Source: Paractinoplanes atraurantiacus
GTDB taxonomy: Bacteria > Actinomycetota > Actinomycetes > Mycobacteriales > Micromonosporaceae
Direction: 5' to 3'
Assembly: GCF_900215205.1 (NCBI RefSeq)
Contig: NZ_OBDY01000048.1
Coordinates: 1-46,611 of the forward strand
Length of the DNA stretch: 46,611 bases
Positions 17,631 through 27,925 of this stretch are shown piece by piece. The notes below the pieces were generated by a model that was given only the letters and a program-made list of their open reading frames with translations, ran no database searches and was not told the DNA's origin. The position numbers and the translations under genes are program-made. Numbering within the stretch: position 1 is the stretch's first letter; every line of letters starts with the position of its first letter.

Positions 17631-19456
17631 ACCGTACGGGCCAGACGGTCGGCCAGGAGCTTGGCGAACCGGGCCGGGTCGTCCAGGTCGCCGCCCTCGG
17701 CCAGCAGCGCCGTGCCGTAGAGCAGCTCGGCCGTCTCGGGCAGCGCCTCGTCCGACGCGTCTCGCTCGTGAGCCGCCCGCAGACCGCTGACCAGCGGGTG
17801 GTTCGGGTTCAGCTCGAGGATCCGCTTGACCCGCGGCCCCTCCTGGCCCATCGCCCGGTACATCTTCTCCAGCGTCGGGGTGATGTCGTCGGCGTCGCTC
17901 ACCAGGCACGCGGCCGAGGTGGTGAGACGGTGCGACAGGCGTACATCCTTGATCTGCTCTTCCAGGCGCTCCTTGAGGAAGCCGAGCAGCGGCGCGAAGT
18001 CACCCTCGGGCTCCGGCGTGTCCTTCTCCGAAGGAAGGTCGACCGACCCGCGGGCGATCGACTGCAGCTTCTTGCCGTCGTAGTCGGGCACCGCCTCGAC
18101 CCAGATCTCGTCGACCGGGTCGGTCAGGATGAGCACCTCGTAGCCCTGCGCCTGGAACGCCTCCATGTGCGGCGAGTTCTCCACCTGGGAGCGCGATTCG
18201 CCGGTCAGGAAGTAGATCTCCTCCTGGCCCTCCTTCATCCGCTCGACATACGCGGCCAGCGTCGTCGGCTCGCTGCCCGCGGTGGAGGAGAAGGTGGCCA
18301 CGTCCAGAATCGCCTTCTGGTTGTCGTGGTCGTTGAGCAGGCCTTCCTTGACCGCCCGGCCGAACTCGCGCCAGAACGTCGCGTACTTCTCCGGGTTGTT
18401 GTTCAGCAGGTCCTTGATGGTCGACAGCACCTTCTTGACCAGCCGGCGGCGGATCATCTGGATGTGCCGGTCCTGCTGGAGGATCTCCCGGGAGATGTTC
18501 AGCGACAGGTCGGCCGCGTCGACCACGCCCTTGACGAAGCGCAGGTAGTCGGGGATCAGCTCACGGCTGTCGTCCATGATGAAGACGCGCTTGACGTAGA
18601 GCTGCAGGCCGCGGGCCGAGTCGCGCTGGAACAGGTCGTGCGGGGCGCGCGAGGGCAGGAACAGCAGCGCCTCGTACTCGAAGGTGCCCTCGGCCCTCAT
18701 GTTGATGATCTCGAGCGGCTCGGACCAGTCGTGGCTGATGTGCCGGTAGAACTCGTGGTACTCCTCGTCGGACACCTCGGAGCGCGGCCGCGCCCACAGC
18801 GCCTTCATCGAGTTGAGCGTGTCGTCGCCCATCTTGATGGGGAACGAGATGAAGTCCGAGTACTTCTTGACGATCTCCTTGATCTTCCACTCGTCGGTGT
18901 AGTCGTAGAGAGCGTCCTCCTCGTCCTTCGGGCGCAGGTGCACGGTGACCGTGGTGCCGACCGGCGCGTCGGGCGCGTCGTCGATGGTGAAGGTGCCCTC
19001 GCCGGCCGACTCCCAACGGGTGCCGTGCCCCTCGGTGCCGGCCTTGCGGGTCACCAGGGTGACCTGGTCGGCCACCATGAAGGTCGAATAGAAACCGACG
19101 CCGAACTGGCCGATCAGTTCGGGGCTCTCCTTGGCCTCCTTGAGCTTGCGCAGCAACTCGGCCGTGCCCGACTTGGCGATCGTGCCGATCAGGTCGACGA
19201 CCTCGTCGCGGGTCATGCCGATGCCGTTGTCGCGCACGGTCAGGGTGCGCGCCTCCTTGTCCGCGGCGATCTCGATGTGCAGGTCGGAGGCGTCCGCCTC
19301 GAGACCGTCCTGCAGCGTGGCCAGACGCAGCTTGTCCAGCGCGTCCGAGGCGTTCGAGATCAGCTCACGCAGGAAGATGTCCTTGTTCGAATAGATCGAG
19401 TGGACCATCAGCTGCAACAACTGCCGAGCTTCGGCTTGAAACTCCAACGTCTCCAT
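17627..19456 (-). CDS. htpG: Molecular chaperone HtpG (Hsp90)
   Basis: 609 residues, full length for bacterial Hsp90. The GHKL ATPase domain carries SNASDALDKLR, DNGIGMTRDEV and GQFGVGFYS. The middle domain has MKALWARPRSEV and FLPSRAPHDLF, with the C-terminal dimerisation domain after it. It assists late folding and recovery of stressed proteins in the cytoplasm. TAACAT lies 6 nt before the ATG without a good ribosome binding site, so the transcript may be leaderless. The gltA terminator lies just upstream, so it should have its own promoter. Confidence 0.96.
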   Translation of the reverse strand: METLEFQAEARQLLQLMVHSIYSNKDIFLRELISNASDALDKLRLATLQDGLEADASDLHIEIAADKEARTLTVRDNGIGMTRDEVVDLIGTIAKSGTAELLRKLKEAKESPELIGQFGVGFYSTFMVADQVTLVTRKAGTEGHGTRWESAGEGTFTIDDAPDAPVGTTVTVHLRPKDEEDALYDYTDEWKIKEIVKKYSDFISFPIKMGDDTLNSMKALWARPRSEVSDEEYHEFYRHISHDWSEPLEIINMRAEGTFEYEALLFLPSRAPHDLFQRDSARGLQLYVKRVFIMDDSRELIPDYLRFVKGVVDAADLSLNISREILQQDRHIQMIRRRLVKKVLSTIKDLLNNNPEKYATFWREFGRAVKEGLLNDHDNQKAILDVATFSSTAGSEPTTLAAYVERMKEGQEEIYFLTGESRSQVENSPHMEAFQAQGYEVLILTDPVDEIWVEAVPDYDGKKLQSIARGSVDLPSEKDTPEPEGDFAPLLGFLKERLEEQIKDVRLSHRLTTSAACLVSDADDITPTLEKMYRAMGQEGPRVKRILELNPNHPLVSGLRAAHERDASDEALPETAELLYGTALLAEGGDLDDPARFAKLLADRLARTV

Positions 19457-19473
19457 GCCCTGATGTTACGAAA

Positions 19474-19501
19474 ACGCCCCGCCGGAGATCCGGCGGGGCG
19501 T
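19474..19501 (-). terminator. Intrinsic terminator of citrate synthase gene
   Basis: ACGCCCCGCCGGA and TCCGGCGGGGCGT pair perfectly around a 2-nt centre. On the minus strand the stem is followed by TTTT. It lies 21 nt after the gltA stop and 18 nt before htpG, insulating the two. Confidence 0.88.
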
Positions 19502-19521
19502 CGAAGGTTGTTGCGTACGCG

Positions 19522-20805
<1,284 letters not shown>

Positions 20806-20848
20806 GTATTTCCCTCGCTTCACCGGCAGATGTCCTACGAATTTTGTC

Positions 20849-20861
20849 GTTTACCGTAAAC
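20849..20861. promoter_or_regulatory. Palindrome in the gltA upstream region
   Basis: GTTTACCGTAAAC is a perfect 6-1-6 inverted repeat 44 bp upstream of the gltA ATG, in the spacer shared with the divergent Usp gene. It is close to where a gltA promoter is expected. The symmetry is seen; the binding protein is unknown. Confidence 0.5.
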
Positions 20862-20968
20862 CCTCAACCTGAATGGGTCATCAGGCGGCTCCCTGCTGAG
20901 GGATTGATCACGAAGAGTGGCGCTCCCGCATAGATAATGGTTGGTATCAGAACCCGGAGGTGCACCAC

Positions 20969-21790
20969 ATGCGTCGTCCGAGTCCCTCACCCGTCGTCGT
21001 AGGAGTCACCGGCACGCCGGCCGGTCTCGCCGCCGTGCGCCTGGCCGCGCGCGAAGCCCTCTCACGCGGCCGCCAACTACGCATCGTCCACGCGTTCACC
21101 TGGTCCGATCTCGATGACGACCGAGCCCGCCGAGCCGCTTCCCGGGTGGTCGACGAGGCCATGACCACCGCCCAGCGTTCCACACCCGGGGTGCGCGTGA
21201 CGGGACAACTCGTCGACGGGCTGCCCGATCGCGTGCTGCTGCGCCTGGGCCGTACCGCCGAGTTGCTGGTCGTCGGCGACGACGACCTGGCCACGACCCC
21301 CTGGCTTCCGGAGATGTCGGTGCTGGTCCAGGCGGTCTCCCGGGCCTGGTGCCCGGTCATGGTGGCCCGCGGGCCACGGCCTCCGGCCGGCCCGGTGCTG
21401 GTCGCGGTCGACGGGTCCGCTCACTCTCTCGTCGCCCTCCAGCACGCGGCGAGAGAGGGTGTACGCCATCAGGTCGCCGTCCATGTCGCCCACGTCTGCC
21501 CCGATCCCGGTGAAGGCGAGCGGCTCGTCGCCAAGGCGGTGGGCTCCGTCCCCGAGCTCGACGACCACGAGGTGCACCTGCTCTCCGGGGCGCCCGGTCC
21601 CACTCTCGTGCGCCAGTCCGCACACGCCCGGATGCTCGTGCTCGGGCATCGCGGCTCCGACGGGGCCGGCCTGATCGGCTCGGTGGCCCGCGAGGTGCTG
21701 CACCACGCGGCCTGCCCGACCGTCTTCCCGCACGGCCGGCGGGTCCCTCCCCCGCGCAAGCCACTCAAGGGGAACGCTCTGGCGCGGTAA
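20969..21790 (+). CDS. Universal stress protein with two Usp domains
   Basis: 273 residues from ATG 20969, with GGAGG 8 nt upstream; GTG 20960 is in frame but overlaps that site. The first Usp domain (about 10-135) has VVVGVTGTPAGLAAVRLAAR and ends SRAWCPVMVA. The second (about 140-262) has VLVAVDGSAHSLVALQHAAR and HRGSDGAGLIGSVAREVLHH, followed by CPTVFPHGR. The G-x2-G-x9-G(S/T)-like loop of the ATP-binding type is recognisable in the second domain (LGHRGSDGAGLIGSVA), less so in the first. It is divergent from gltA, and TAGATAAT at about 20933 may be its -10 box. Confidence 0.88.
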   Translation: MRRPSPSPVVVGVTGTPAGLAAVRLAAREALSRGRQLRIVHAFTWSDLDDDRARRAASRVVDEAMTTAQRSTPGVRVTGQLVDGLPDRVLLRLGRTAELLVVGDDDLATTPWLPEMSVLVQAVSRAWCPVMVARGPRPPAGPVLVAVDGSAHSLVALQHAAREGVRHQVAVHVAHVCPDPGEGERLVAKAVGSVPELDDHEVHLLSGAPGPTLVRQSAHARMLVLGHRGSDGAGLIGSVAREVLHHAACPTVFPHGRRVPPPRKPLKGNALAR

Positions 21791-21829
21791 CCGCTCAGCC
21801 CGGCCGCTTCCGGGCCGAACTGGTCAGTG

Positions 21830-24121
21830 ATGACCGAGAAATGGCGGCTCTTCGGAGTGGCCGGATTGGCGGCGACGGCCGCGTACACGGCGAACCTGGG
21901 CTCCGTGGTCAATGCCCTGTGCCTGCTGACGATCGGTGCCGGCACCATCTGGGCGTGCTTCACCGGGCCGCGCCGCTTCGGGGCCGAACCCCGCGTGGCC
22001 TGGCGGCTGATGGCCTTCGCCGCCACCAGCTTCCTGCTCGGCGTGCTCATCCGGCCGGCCGTCAACGACCTGGCCCAGCCGCTGCCGCTGCTGGCCGACG
22101 CGGCCACCATCCCCGGCTACGTCATGCTGGCCGCCTTCCTGATCATCCTGCTGCGCTGGCGGGTCAGCATCGACCGGCACGCCGTCCTCGATGGTCTGAT
22201 CTTCTGCCTGGCCGGCGGGCTGGCCGCGGCGCTGCTGCTCGCCGCGCCGGCGGCCGAGATCCAGGACCGCGACGAGATCCAGAACGTGCTGGCCGCGTTC
22301 TACCCGCTCTTCGACGTGCTCCTGCTGCTGCTCGTGGTCAACCTGACCTTCACCGCGCGGCAGTGGCCGCCGAGCCTGTTCACCCTGCTCGGCACGATGA
22401 CCATGCTCTTCGTCGGCGACACCGCCTACGCGATCATCGGCACCACCGGCGAGACGTACGCGTCGCCGCTGCTCGACGTGCCCTTCCTGATCGCGTACGC
22501 CCTGCTCGGGGTGACCGCCCTGCATCCGTCGATGGTGCAGCTGAGCCGCCCGGCCCGGCCGCCCGTGCAGGCGTGGTCGGTGCGCCGGGTGGCGGTGCTC
22601 GCGCCCGCCTCGATCACGCCGTTCGTGCTGCTCGTGGTCATCACCGACCCGACCCGGGCCGAACGGGTGACGATCGCCCTGGCCGGGGTCCTGTCCACCA
22701 CGCTGCTGCTGGTGAGGGCTGTCTTCGCCGTACGGGCCCAGGTCGTGGCCCAGCTGCACACCGAGCACCAGGCGCTGCACGACGCGCTCACCGGCCTGCC
22801 CAACCGGCTCATGCTCTCCGAGGAGATCGAGCGGCTGCTCGGCCGGGCCACACCGGGCGGCCTGAACCGGGTCTGGGTGTTCGTGCTCGACCTGGACGGC
22901 TTCAAATACGTCAACGAGAGCTGGGGCCACGACACCGGCGACCAGCTGGTCATCGAGCTGAGCCGCCGGCTGCGCGCGGCCGCGCCGGCCGCGGTGCCGG
23001 TGGCCGCGCTCGGCGGGGACGAGTTCGCGCTGGCCTACCTGGGCGAGCGGGAGGGCGCGCTGCGGCTCTCCGACGAGATCAGCCGCTGCTTCGCCCAGCC
23101 GTTCTCGATCCGGGGCATCGACGTCACCATCACCGCCTCGATCGGCGTGGCCTCGGCCGCGCCCGTCGAGTACGGCAGATATCCGCAGGTCACCGAGGCC
23201 CTGATGCGTGACGCGGACACCGCCATGTACCGCGCCAAGTCGGAAGGGCCGGGCCACACCACCATCTTCGACGCCGCCATGCACGAGGAGGTCCGCGAGC
23301 GCATCGAGATCGAGGTGGCCCTGCGCCGGGCCCTGGAGGTCGGCCAGCTGCACGTCGCGTACCAGCCACTCGTCCGCGTCAAGAACGGGGTGCCGGTCGG
23401 CGCCGAGGCGCTGACCCGCTGGGTGCACCCCGAGCGCGGGGCGATCTCCCCGGCCGTCTTCATCCCGATCGCCGAGGACGCCGGGCTGATCGGGACCCTG
23501 GGCGACTGGGTACGCCGTGAGGCGCTGCGCCAGCTCGGCCAGTGGCGCCGCGACGGCACCGTCGGCGACGACTTCTACCTGTCCATCAACGTGTCGGCCC
23601 GGCAGCTCACCGACCCCGAGCTGCCGCTGATCATCTCGGCCGAGCTGCTCGAGACCGGGGTGCCGGCCCGCTGCGTGGCCCTGGAGATGACCGAGTCGGT
23701 GCTGGTCGACCCGGACAGCACCTCGGGCCGGGTGCTGTTCGAGCTGCGCGAGCTCGGCGTCCAGCTGCTGATCGACGACTTCGGCACCGGCTTCTCGTCG
23801 CTGTCCTACCTGCGCCGTTTCCCGGTCACCGGAGTGAAGCTCGATCGTTCCTTCATCACTGGGCTCGGGCAGAGCACCGAGGACGACGAGATCGTGCGGG
23901 CGGTGACGGCGATGAGCTACGCGCTGGGGCTGACCGTGATCGCCGAGGGGGTGGAGACGCGGTTGCAGCGTGACGTACTGGACGCGATCGGTGTGACCCG
24001 CGGCCAGGGCTGGCTCTGGGGCCCGGCCGTGCCGGCCGCCGAGTTCGCCGCGCACTGGCACGTCTCGGGCGCCGCCTCTTTGCACAGTTCTCTCGATTCG
24101 CCCAAGACCTCTGGCGGTTGA
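21830..24121 (+). CDS. Membrane GGDEF-EAL protein (cyclic di-GMP turnover)
   Basis: 763 residues from ATG 21830; GTG 21827 is adjacent. The first 300 residues hold eight or more hydrophobic helices, an MHYT-like or 7TM-like sensor of no recognised family. The GGDEF domain has an intact active site GGDEF (about 395). The EAL domain has GAEALTRW (about 524), MTESVL, DDFGTGFSSLSYL and KLDRSFI, and ends with IAEGVETRLQRDVL, so it appears catalytically competent. The protein could both make and break c-di-GMP. In sporulating actinobacteria this messenger controls development through BldD; that link here is inference. Confidence 0.93.
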   Translation: MTEKWRLFGVAGLAATAAYTANLGSVVNALCLLTIGAGTIWACFTGPRRFGAEPRVAWRLMAFAATSFLLGVLIRPAVNDLAQPLPLLADAATIPGYVMLAAFLIILLRWRVSIDRHAVLDGLIFCLAGGLAAALLLAAPAAEIQDRDEIQNVLAAFYPLFDVLLLLLVVNLTFTARQWPPSLFTLLGTMTMLFVGDTAYAIIGTTGETYASPLLDVPFLIAYALLGVTALHPSMVQLSRPARPPVQAWSVRRVAVLAPASITPFVLLVVITDPTRAERVTIALAGVLSTTLLLVRAVFAVRAQVVAQLHTEHQALHDALTGLPNRLMLSEEIERLLGRATPGGLNRVWVFVLDLDGFKYVNESWGHDTGDQLVIELSRRLRAAAPAAVPVAALGGDEFALAYLGEREGALRLSDEISRCFAQPFSIRGIDVTITASIGVASAAPVEYGRYPQVTEALMRDADTAMYRAKSEGPGHTTIFDAAMHEEVRERIEIEVALRRALEVGQLHVAYQPLVRVKNGVPVGAEALTRWVHPERGAISPAVFIPIAEDAGLIGTLGDWVRREALRQLGQWRRDGTVGDDFYLSINVSARQLTDPELPLIISAELLETGVPARCVALEMTESVLVDPDSTSGRVLFELRELGVQLLIDDFGTGFSSLSYLRRFPVTGVKLDRSFITGLGQSTEDDEIVRAVTAMSYALGLTVIAEGVETRLQRDVLDAIGVTRGQGWLWGPAVPAAEFAAHWHVSGAASLHSSLDSPKTSGG

Positions 24122-24213
24122 GGGTTCGTTCGGGCATTATTCGCTGACGAGCGTGGTAACGGGGATCACACTCAGGTCAGGTTTAGCTACAGACTTGGTA
24201 ACAAAGGAGCGAC

Positions 24214-24318
24214 ATGTCGGGCCTCGTGGTCGTGCTTCTCGTGCTCATGGGTGGCCTCGCCGCCGCTCTGATCCTCGCCACGGCCCGCCCCCGCCACACA
24301 CGCCGGCCGAACATGTAG
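24214..24318 (+). CDS. 34-residue membrane protein
   Basis: ATG 24214 is preceded by a strong AAAGGAG 4 nt away. The peptide is MSGLVVVLLVLMGGLAAALI followed by LATARPRHTRRPNM: one helix and a basic tail, the usual layout of bacterial microproteins that sit on a membrane partner. It ends 12 nt before exonuclease III, so the two may share a transcript. Function unknown. The ribosome binding site is better than that of either neighbour. Confidence 0.6.
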   Translation: MSGLVVVLLVLMGGLAAALILATARPRHTRRPNM

Positions 24319-24330
24319 CACCCTGGGTTG

Positions 24331-25104
24331 ATGCGCTTCGCCACCTGGAACGTCAACTCGGTCAAGGCCCGGCTGCCGCGGCTGCTGGAGTGGCTCGACA
24401 CCACGAAACCCGACGTCCTGTGCCTGCAGGAGACCAAGGTCGCCGCCGACGGGTTCCCCAGTGACGAGGTCGGCGAGCTCGGGTACGGCGTGGCCGCGTA
24501 CGGCCAAGGTCGTTGGAACGGTGTTGCGATCCTCTCCCGGGTCGGCCTCGACGACGTGCGCCGGGGATTCCCCGGTGAGCCCGGCTATCCGGACCCGGAG
24601 GCGCGGGCGATCGGCGCCGTCTGCGACGGCATCCGCTTCATCTCGGTGTACGTGCCGAACGGGCGCACCCCCGACGACCCGCACTACGAGTACAAGCTGC
24701 GGTGGCTGGCCGCGCTGCGTGACGCGCTCGTCCCCGAGGTCGCGGCCGGGCCGGTCGTCGTCACCGGCGACTACAACGTCGCGCCGACCGACGACGACGT
24801 GTGGGACCCGGCCGTCTTCATCGGCTCCACCCACGTCACGCCCCCGGAGCGTGCGGCCCTCGCGGCGATCCGTGACGTCGGGCTCACCGACGTGGTGGCC
24901 CGGCCGCTCAAGGGCGACCACCCGTTCACCTATTGGGATTACCGCGCCGGGATGTTCCATCAGAACAAGGGCATGCGGATCGACCTCGTCTACGCCTCCC
25001 CCGCGGTCGCCGGCCGGGTGACAGATGCGGTGGTGGACCGCGAGGCGCGCAAGGGCAAAGGCCCCTCCGACCACGCGCCGATCGTGGTCGACCTCGGCGA
25101 CTGA
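24331..25104 (+). CDS. xth: Exodeoxyribonuclease III (AP endonuclease)
   Basis: 257 residues. Metal and active-site motifs of the exonuclease III family are present: FATWNVNSV at the start, CLQETKV, YVPNGR, GDYNVAPTDDDVW and SDHAPIVVD at the end. It cuts 5' to abasic sites and removes 3' blocks in base excision repair. ATG 24331 is preferred over TTG 24328. The start has no clear ribosome binding site. Confidence 0.93.
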   Translation: MRFATWNVNSVKARLPRLLEWLDTTKPDVLCLQETKVAADGFPSDEVGELGYGVAAYGQGRWNGVAILSRVGLDDVRRGFPGEPGYPDPEARAIGAVCDGIRFISVYVPNGRTPDDPHYEYKLRWLAALRDALVPEVAAGPVVVTGDYNVAPTDDDVWDPAVFIGSTHVTPPERAALAAIRDVGLTDVVARPLKGDHPFTYWDYRAGMFHQNKGMRIDLVYASPAVAGRVTDAVVDREARKGKGPSDHAPIVVDLGD

Positions 25105-25202
25105 CACGGCCGGTCACCCCGGCCGCACCCGGCCGTCCCATCGGAAAGCACGTAGGCTCTGCTGATCAGAGAAACATCCGGCGGGGAGAGACGGGAGGGA
25201 AC

Positions 25203-26906
25203 ATGACAGCGCATTCGCCGGTCACCACCGGCGACGAGCTCGTCGCAACACCCGCACCGGCCCTGCTTCGCGCCGCGCTCGACGCGGCGAGCGAGGCCGT
25301 ACTGCTGTGCGGTACCGTCGATGACAAGATCCTGCTGGTCAACACGGCCGCGGCGACCCTGGTGCCCGGCCTGGCCCCCGGCGGTCACGCCGCCTCCGGC
25401 CCGCTGCCCGGCCTGGCCCGCGCGGTCGCCTCCGGCGACGACGACTTCACCGACGAATACGCCGGGCGCCACCTCCACGGCCGGCGCCGCGCCCTCGGCG
25501 ACGACCACTACGGATGGTATCTGCGCGATCGCACCGACGAGGTGGTTCGGGCCGACGCGCTCCAGGCCGAGCGGGCCCGCACGGCGTTCCTGGCCGAGGC
25601 CGGCCGGCGCCTGTCGGCCTCGCTCCACCAGGGCCGCTGCCTGCGGATCACCGCCGAGCTGGCGGTGGCCCACCTGGCCGACGCCGCGATCATCGTGCTG
25701 CCGGTCAACCGCCGGCACAGCCAGTGGGTGCGGCTCGTCGCCGGCGGCACCGTCCAGGAGGGCCGCCTGCGGGAGAACGTGCTGCCCGGCGTGCCCGGTT
25801 TGGTCGAGGTGCTGGGCGGCTTCCCGCCCATCCCCAGCAAGTGGCTCGACGCCGCCCAGGCGCCCGAGTGGCTGCTGCCCGACGGCTTCGGCCCGATCGG
25901 CGCGCTGCTCGTCACGCCCCTGCCCGGCAACGCCGAGCCGGCCGGCGCGCTGATCCTGGCCCGCCGCGGCGCCCTGGCCCAGTTCAGCACCGAGGACGAG
26001 ATGCTGGCCCGCATCTTCGCGGCCCGGGCCGGCGCCGCCATCTCGGCCGCGGGCCTCTACCGCGAGCAGGTCGACACCACCGCGGTGCTCCAGGCCGACC
26101 TGCTCCCACCGGAGCTGCCCCAGCCCGACGGCATCGAGCTCGTCGGCTCCTACCAGGCGGCCAAGGACGCGCTGCGCATCGGCGGCGACTTCTACGACGT
26201 CTTCGGCCCGACCGAGAAGAGCGCCGACACGGTCATCGCCCTCGGCGACGTCTGCGGCAAGGGCCCCGAGGCGGCCGTGCTCACCGGCAAGGTGCGCCAG
26301 ACGCTGCGCGCGCTGCGCCTGGTCGAGGCCGCCCCCGGCGACATGCTGCGGGTGCTCAACCAGGCTCTGCTCCAGTCCACCCGCCAGCACCGGTTCGTCA
26401 CCATGGTGGTGGGCTCGGTCAGCCGGGCCGACCACGGCCGGGTCCACCTGACCCTGGCCACCGGCGGCCATCCGCCGCCCCTGGTGCTGCGCACCGACGG
26501 CACGGTCGAGGAGGTGCCGACCAGCGGCACGCTGATCGGGGCGGTGGCGCGCACGGTCGTGCGGCCGGCCGACGTGGAGCTCGCCCCCGGCGAGCTGTGC
26601 CTGCTCTACAGCGACGGCCTGACCGAGGCGCGGGGCGGTGCGTCGGGCACCGAGGAGTACGGCGAGGCCCGCCTGCGCGACGCCCTGTCGGAATGCCGGG
26701 GCATGCCCGGCGCGGCCACTGTGGAGCGCATCCGCCAGCTCGTCTCCGACTGGGTGCACGGCGGCGCCCGCGACGACATCGCGATGCTGGCCGTACGGGC
26801 ACCCGACCGCACCCAGCTCAGCCTCCGCACGGGCGCCCGCAACGCGTCACCGTTCGCCATCGACGCGCCGCGGCGAGGTGACCGGCGCGTCAGGCAGCGG
26901 ACATGA
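25203..26906 (+). CDS. PP2C/SpoIIE-type phosphatase with PAS-like and GAF domains
   Basis: 567 residues from ATG 25203, after GGGAGGGA. A PAS-like N-terminal part (about 15-110) is followed by a GAF-like part (about 130-290, AELAVAHLADAAIIVLPV). The phosphatase domain at about 305-545 has GGDFYDVF (about 327) and GDVCGKGPEAA. It continues with TLATGGHPPPLVL, LLYSDGLTEARGG and GGARDDIAMLAV, the metal-binding motifs of SpoIIE/RsbU enzymes. These usually dephosphorylate an anti-sigma-factor antagonist in partner-switching control of SigB/F-type factors. No antagonist or anti-sigma gene is adjacent. The stop overlaps the B12 protein start (ATGA). Confidence 0.92.
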   Translation: MTAHSPVTTGDELVATPAPALLRAALDAASEAVLLCGTVDDKILLVNTAAATLVPGLAPGGHAASGPLPGLARAVASGDDDFTDEYAGRHLHGRRRALGDDHYGWYLRDRTDEVVRADALQAERARTAFLAEAGRRLSASLHQGRCLRITAELAVAHLADAAIIVLPVNRRHSQWVRLVAGGTVQEGRLRENVLPGVPGLVEVLGGFPPIPSKWLDAAQAPEWLLPDGFGPIGALLVTPLPGNAEPAGALILARRGALAQFSTEDEMLARIFAARAGAAISAAGLYREQVDTTAVLQADLLPPELPQPDGIELVGSYQAAKDALRIGGDFYDVFGPTEKSADTVIALGDVCGKGPEAAVLTGKVRQTLRALRLVEAAPGDMLRVLNQALLQSTRQHRFVTMVVGSVSRADHGRVHLTLATGGHPPPLVLRTDGTVEEVPTSGTLIGAVARTVVRPADVELAPGELCLLYSDGLTEARGGASGTEEYGEARLRDALSECRGMPGAATVERIRQLVSDWVHGGARDDIAMLAVRAPDRTQLSLRTGARNASPFAIDAPRRGDRRVRQRT

Positions 26907-27925
26907 CGGTACCCACGTCGTTCCGCTCCGGCCTGGCCGAGGACTACCTCCAGCTGGTCGGCGACAGCGACGAGTACGGCGCGGTCGCCCTGGTCACCGA
27001 GCTGCTGGACGCGGGCGTGGCACCGCAGCGCATCATGATCGACCTGATCGCCCGCACCCAGGCCCGCGTCGGCGAGCTGTGGGCGGCCAACGAGTGGTCG
27101 GTCGCCCGCGAACACGCGGCCACGGCGATCAGCGAGCGGGCCCTGGCCGCGGTGGCGGCCCGCACCATGGTGCGGCCGAGCCGGGGCAGCATCACGATCG
27201 CCTGCGTGGACGGTGAGTGGCACGCCCTGCCGGTGCGCCTGCTGGCCGAGATGCTGCGCCTGGACGGCTGGCGGGTCGACTTCCTCGGCGCCAACGTCCC
27301 CGGCCAGCACCTGGTCACCCACCTGCACCAGACAGGTCCCGACGCGGTCGCCCTGAGCTGCATGATCGCCACCCGCCTCCCCCGCGCCCACGCGGCGATC
27401 ACAGCGTGCCGCGCGGCCGGCGTCCCGGTGATCGCGGGCGGGCGGGGCTTCGGGCCGGGCGGCCGCTACGCCCAGCACCTGGGCGCGGACGCGTGGGCGG
27501 CCGGCGCGGAGGAAGCGGTGCAGCGCCTGGCCCGCAACTGGCCGCCGCACTCCCCCGACCCGCAGTTGTCGGCGTTCCTGGGCGACGAGGAATACACGTA
27601 CGTGGTCCGCCACCGGGGCGACCTGATCGGCACGGCGATGAAAACGCTGGCGCAGACGTATCCCCGCCTGCGCGAATACAACACCCGCCAGCTCGACGCG
27701 ACCACCGAGGACCTGTCGCACATCGTCGACTTCCTGGCCGCGGCCCTGTACGTCAGCGAGACCCAGATCTTCACCGACTTCATCACGTGGACCTCCGCCG
27801 TCCTGGACGCCCGCGGCGTACCGCCGGTGGCCCTGCGCGTGGGTCTGGAGGCGGTCCGCTCCCAGCTGCACGACTACCCCACCGCCGTAGCCGTCCTCAA
27901 CGCCGGCACCCACCTGGTGAAGTAG
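26903..27925 (+). CDS. Cobalamin-binding protein with CarH/LitR-like light-sensor signature
   Basis: 340 residues, coupled to the phosphatase gene by a 4-nt ATGA overlap. Residues about 15-90 form the four-helix cap of B12-binding photoreceptors; W60-x9-E70-H71 matches exactly the W-x9-EH signature that senses light through adenosylcobalamin in CarH and LitR. The Rossmann part (about 95-210) has EWHALP at 105-110. H107 takes the place of the cobalt-binding His of E/DxHxxG, but with Pro instead of Gly at 110. LGANVP (128-133) and IAGGRGF (177-183) follow. There is no MerR DNA-binding domain. Instead, about 125 C-terminal residues (216-340), predicted helical, match nothing I know. Probably a light- or B12-responsive partner of the phosphatase. 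Confidence 0.82.
   Translation: MTVPTSFRSGLAEDYLQLVGDSDEYGAVALVTELLDAGVAPQRIMIDLIARTQARVGELWAANEWSVAREHAATAISERALAAVAARTMVRPSRGSITIACVDGEWHALPVRLLAEMLRLDGWRVDFLGANVPGQHLVTHLHQTGPDAVALSCMIATRLPRAHAAITACRAAGVPVIAGGRGFGPGGRYAQHLGADAWAAGAEEAVQRLARNWPPHSPDPQLSAFLGDEEYTYVVRHRGDLIGTAMKTLAQTYPRLREYNTRQLDATTEDLSHIVDFLAAALYVSETQIFTDFITWTSAVLDARGVPPVALRVGLEAVRSQLHDYPTAVAVLNAGTHLVK

Noticed and set aside
24122..24213. Possible tRNA in the spacer before the 34-residue ORF
   Set aside because: No cloverleaf arms, TTCRA loop or anticodon stem could be found on either strand.
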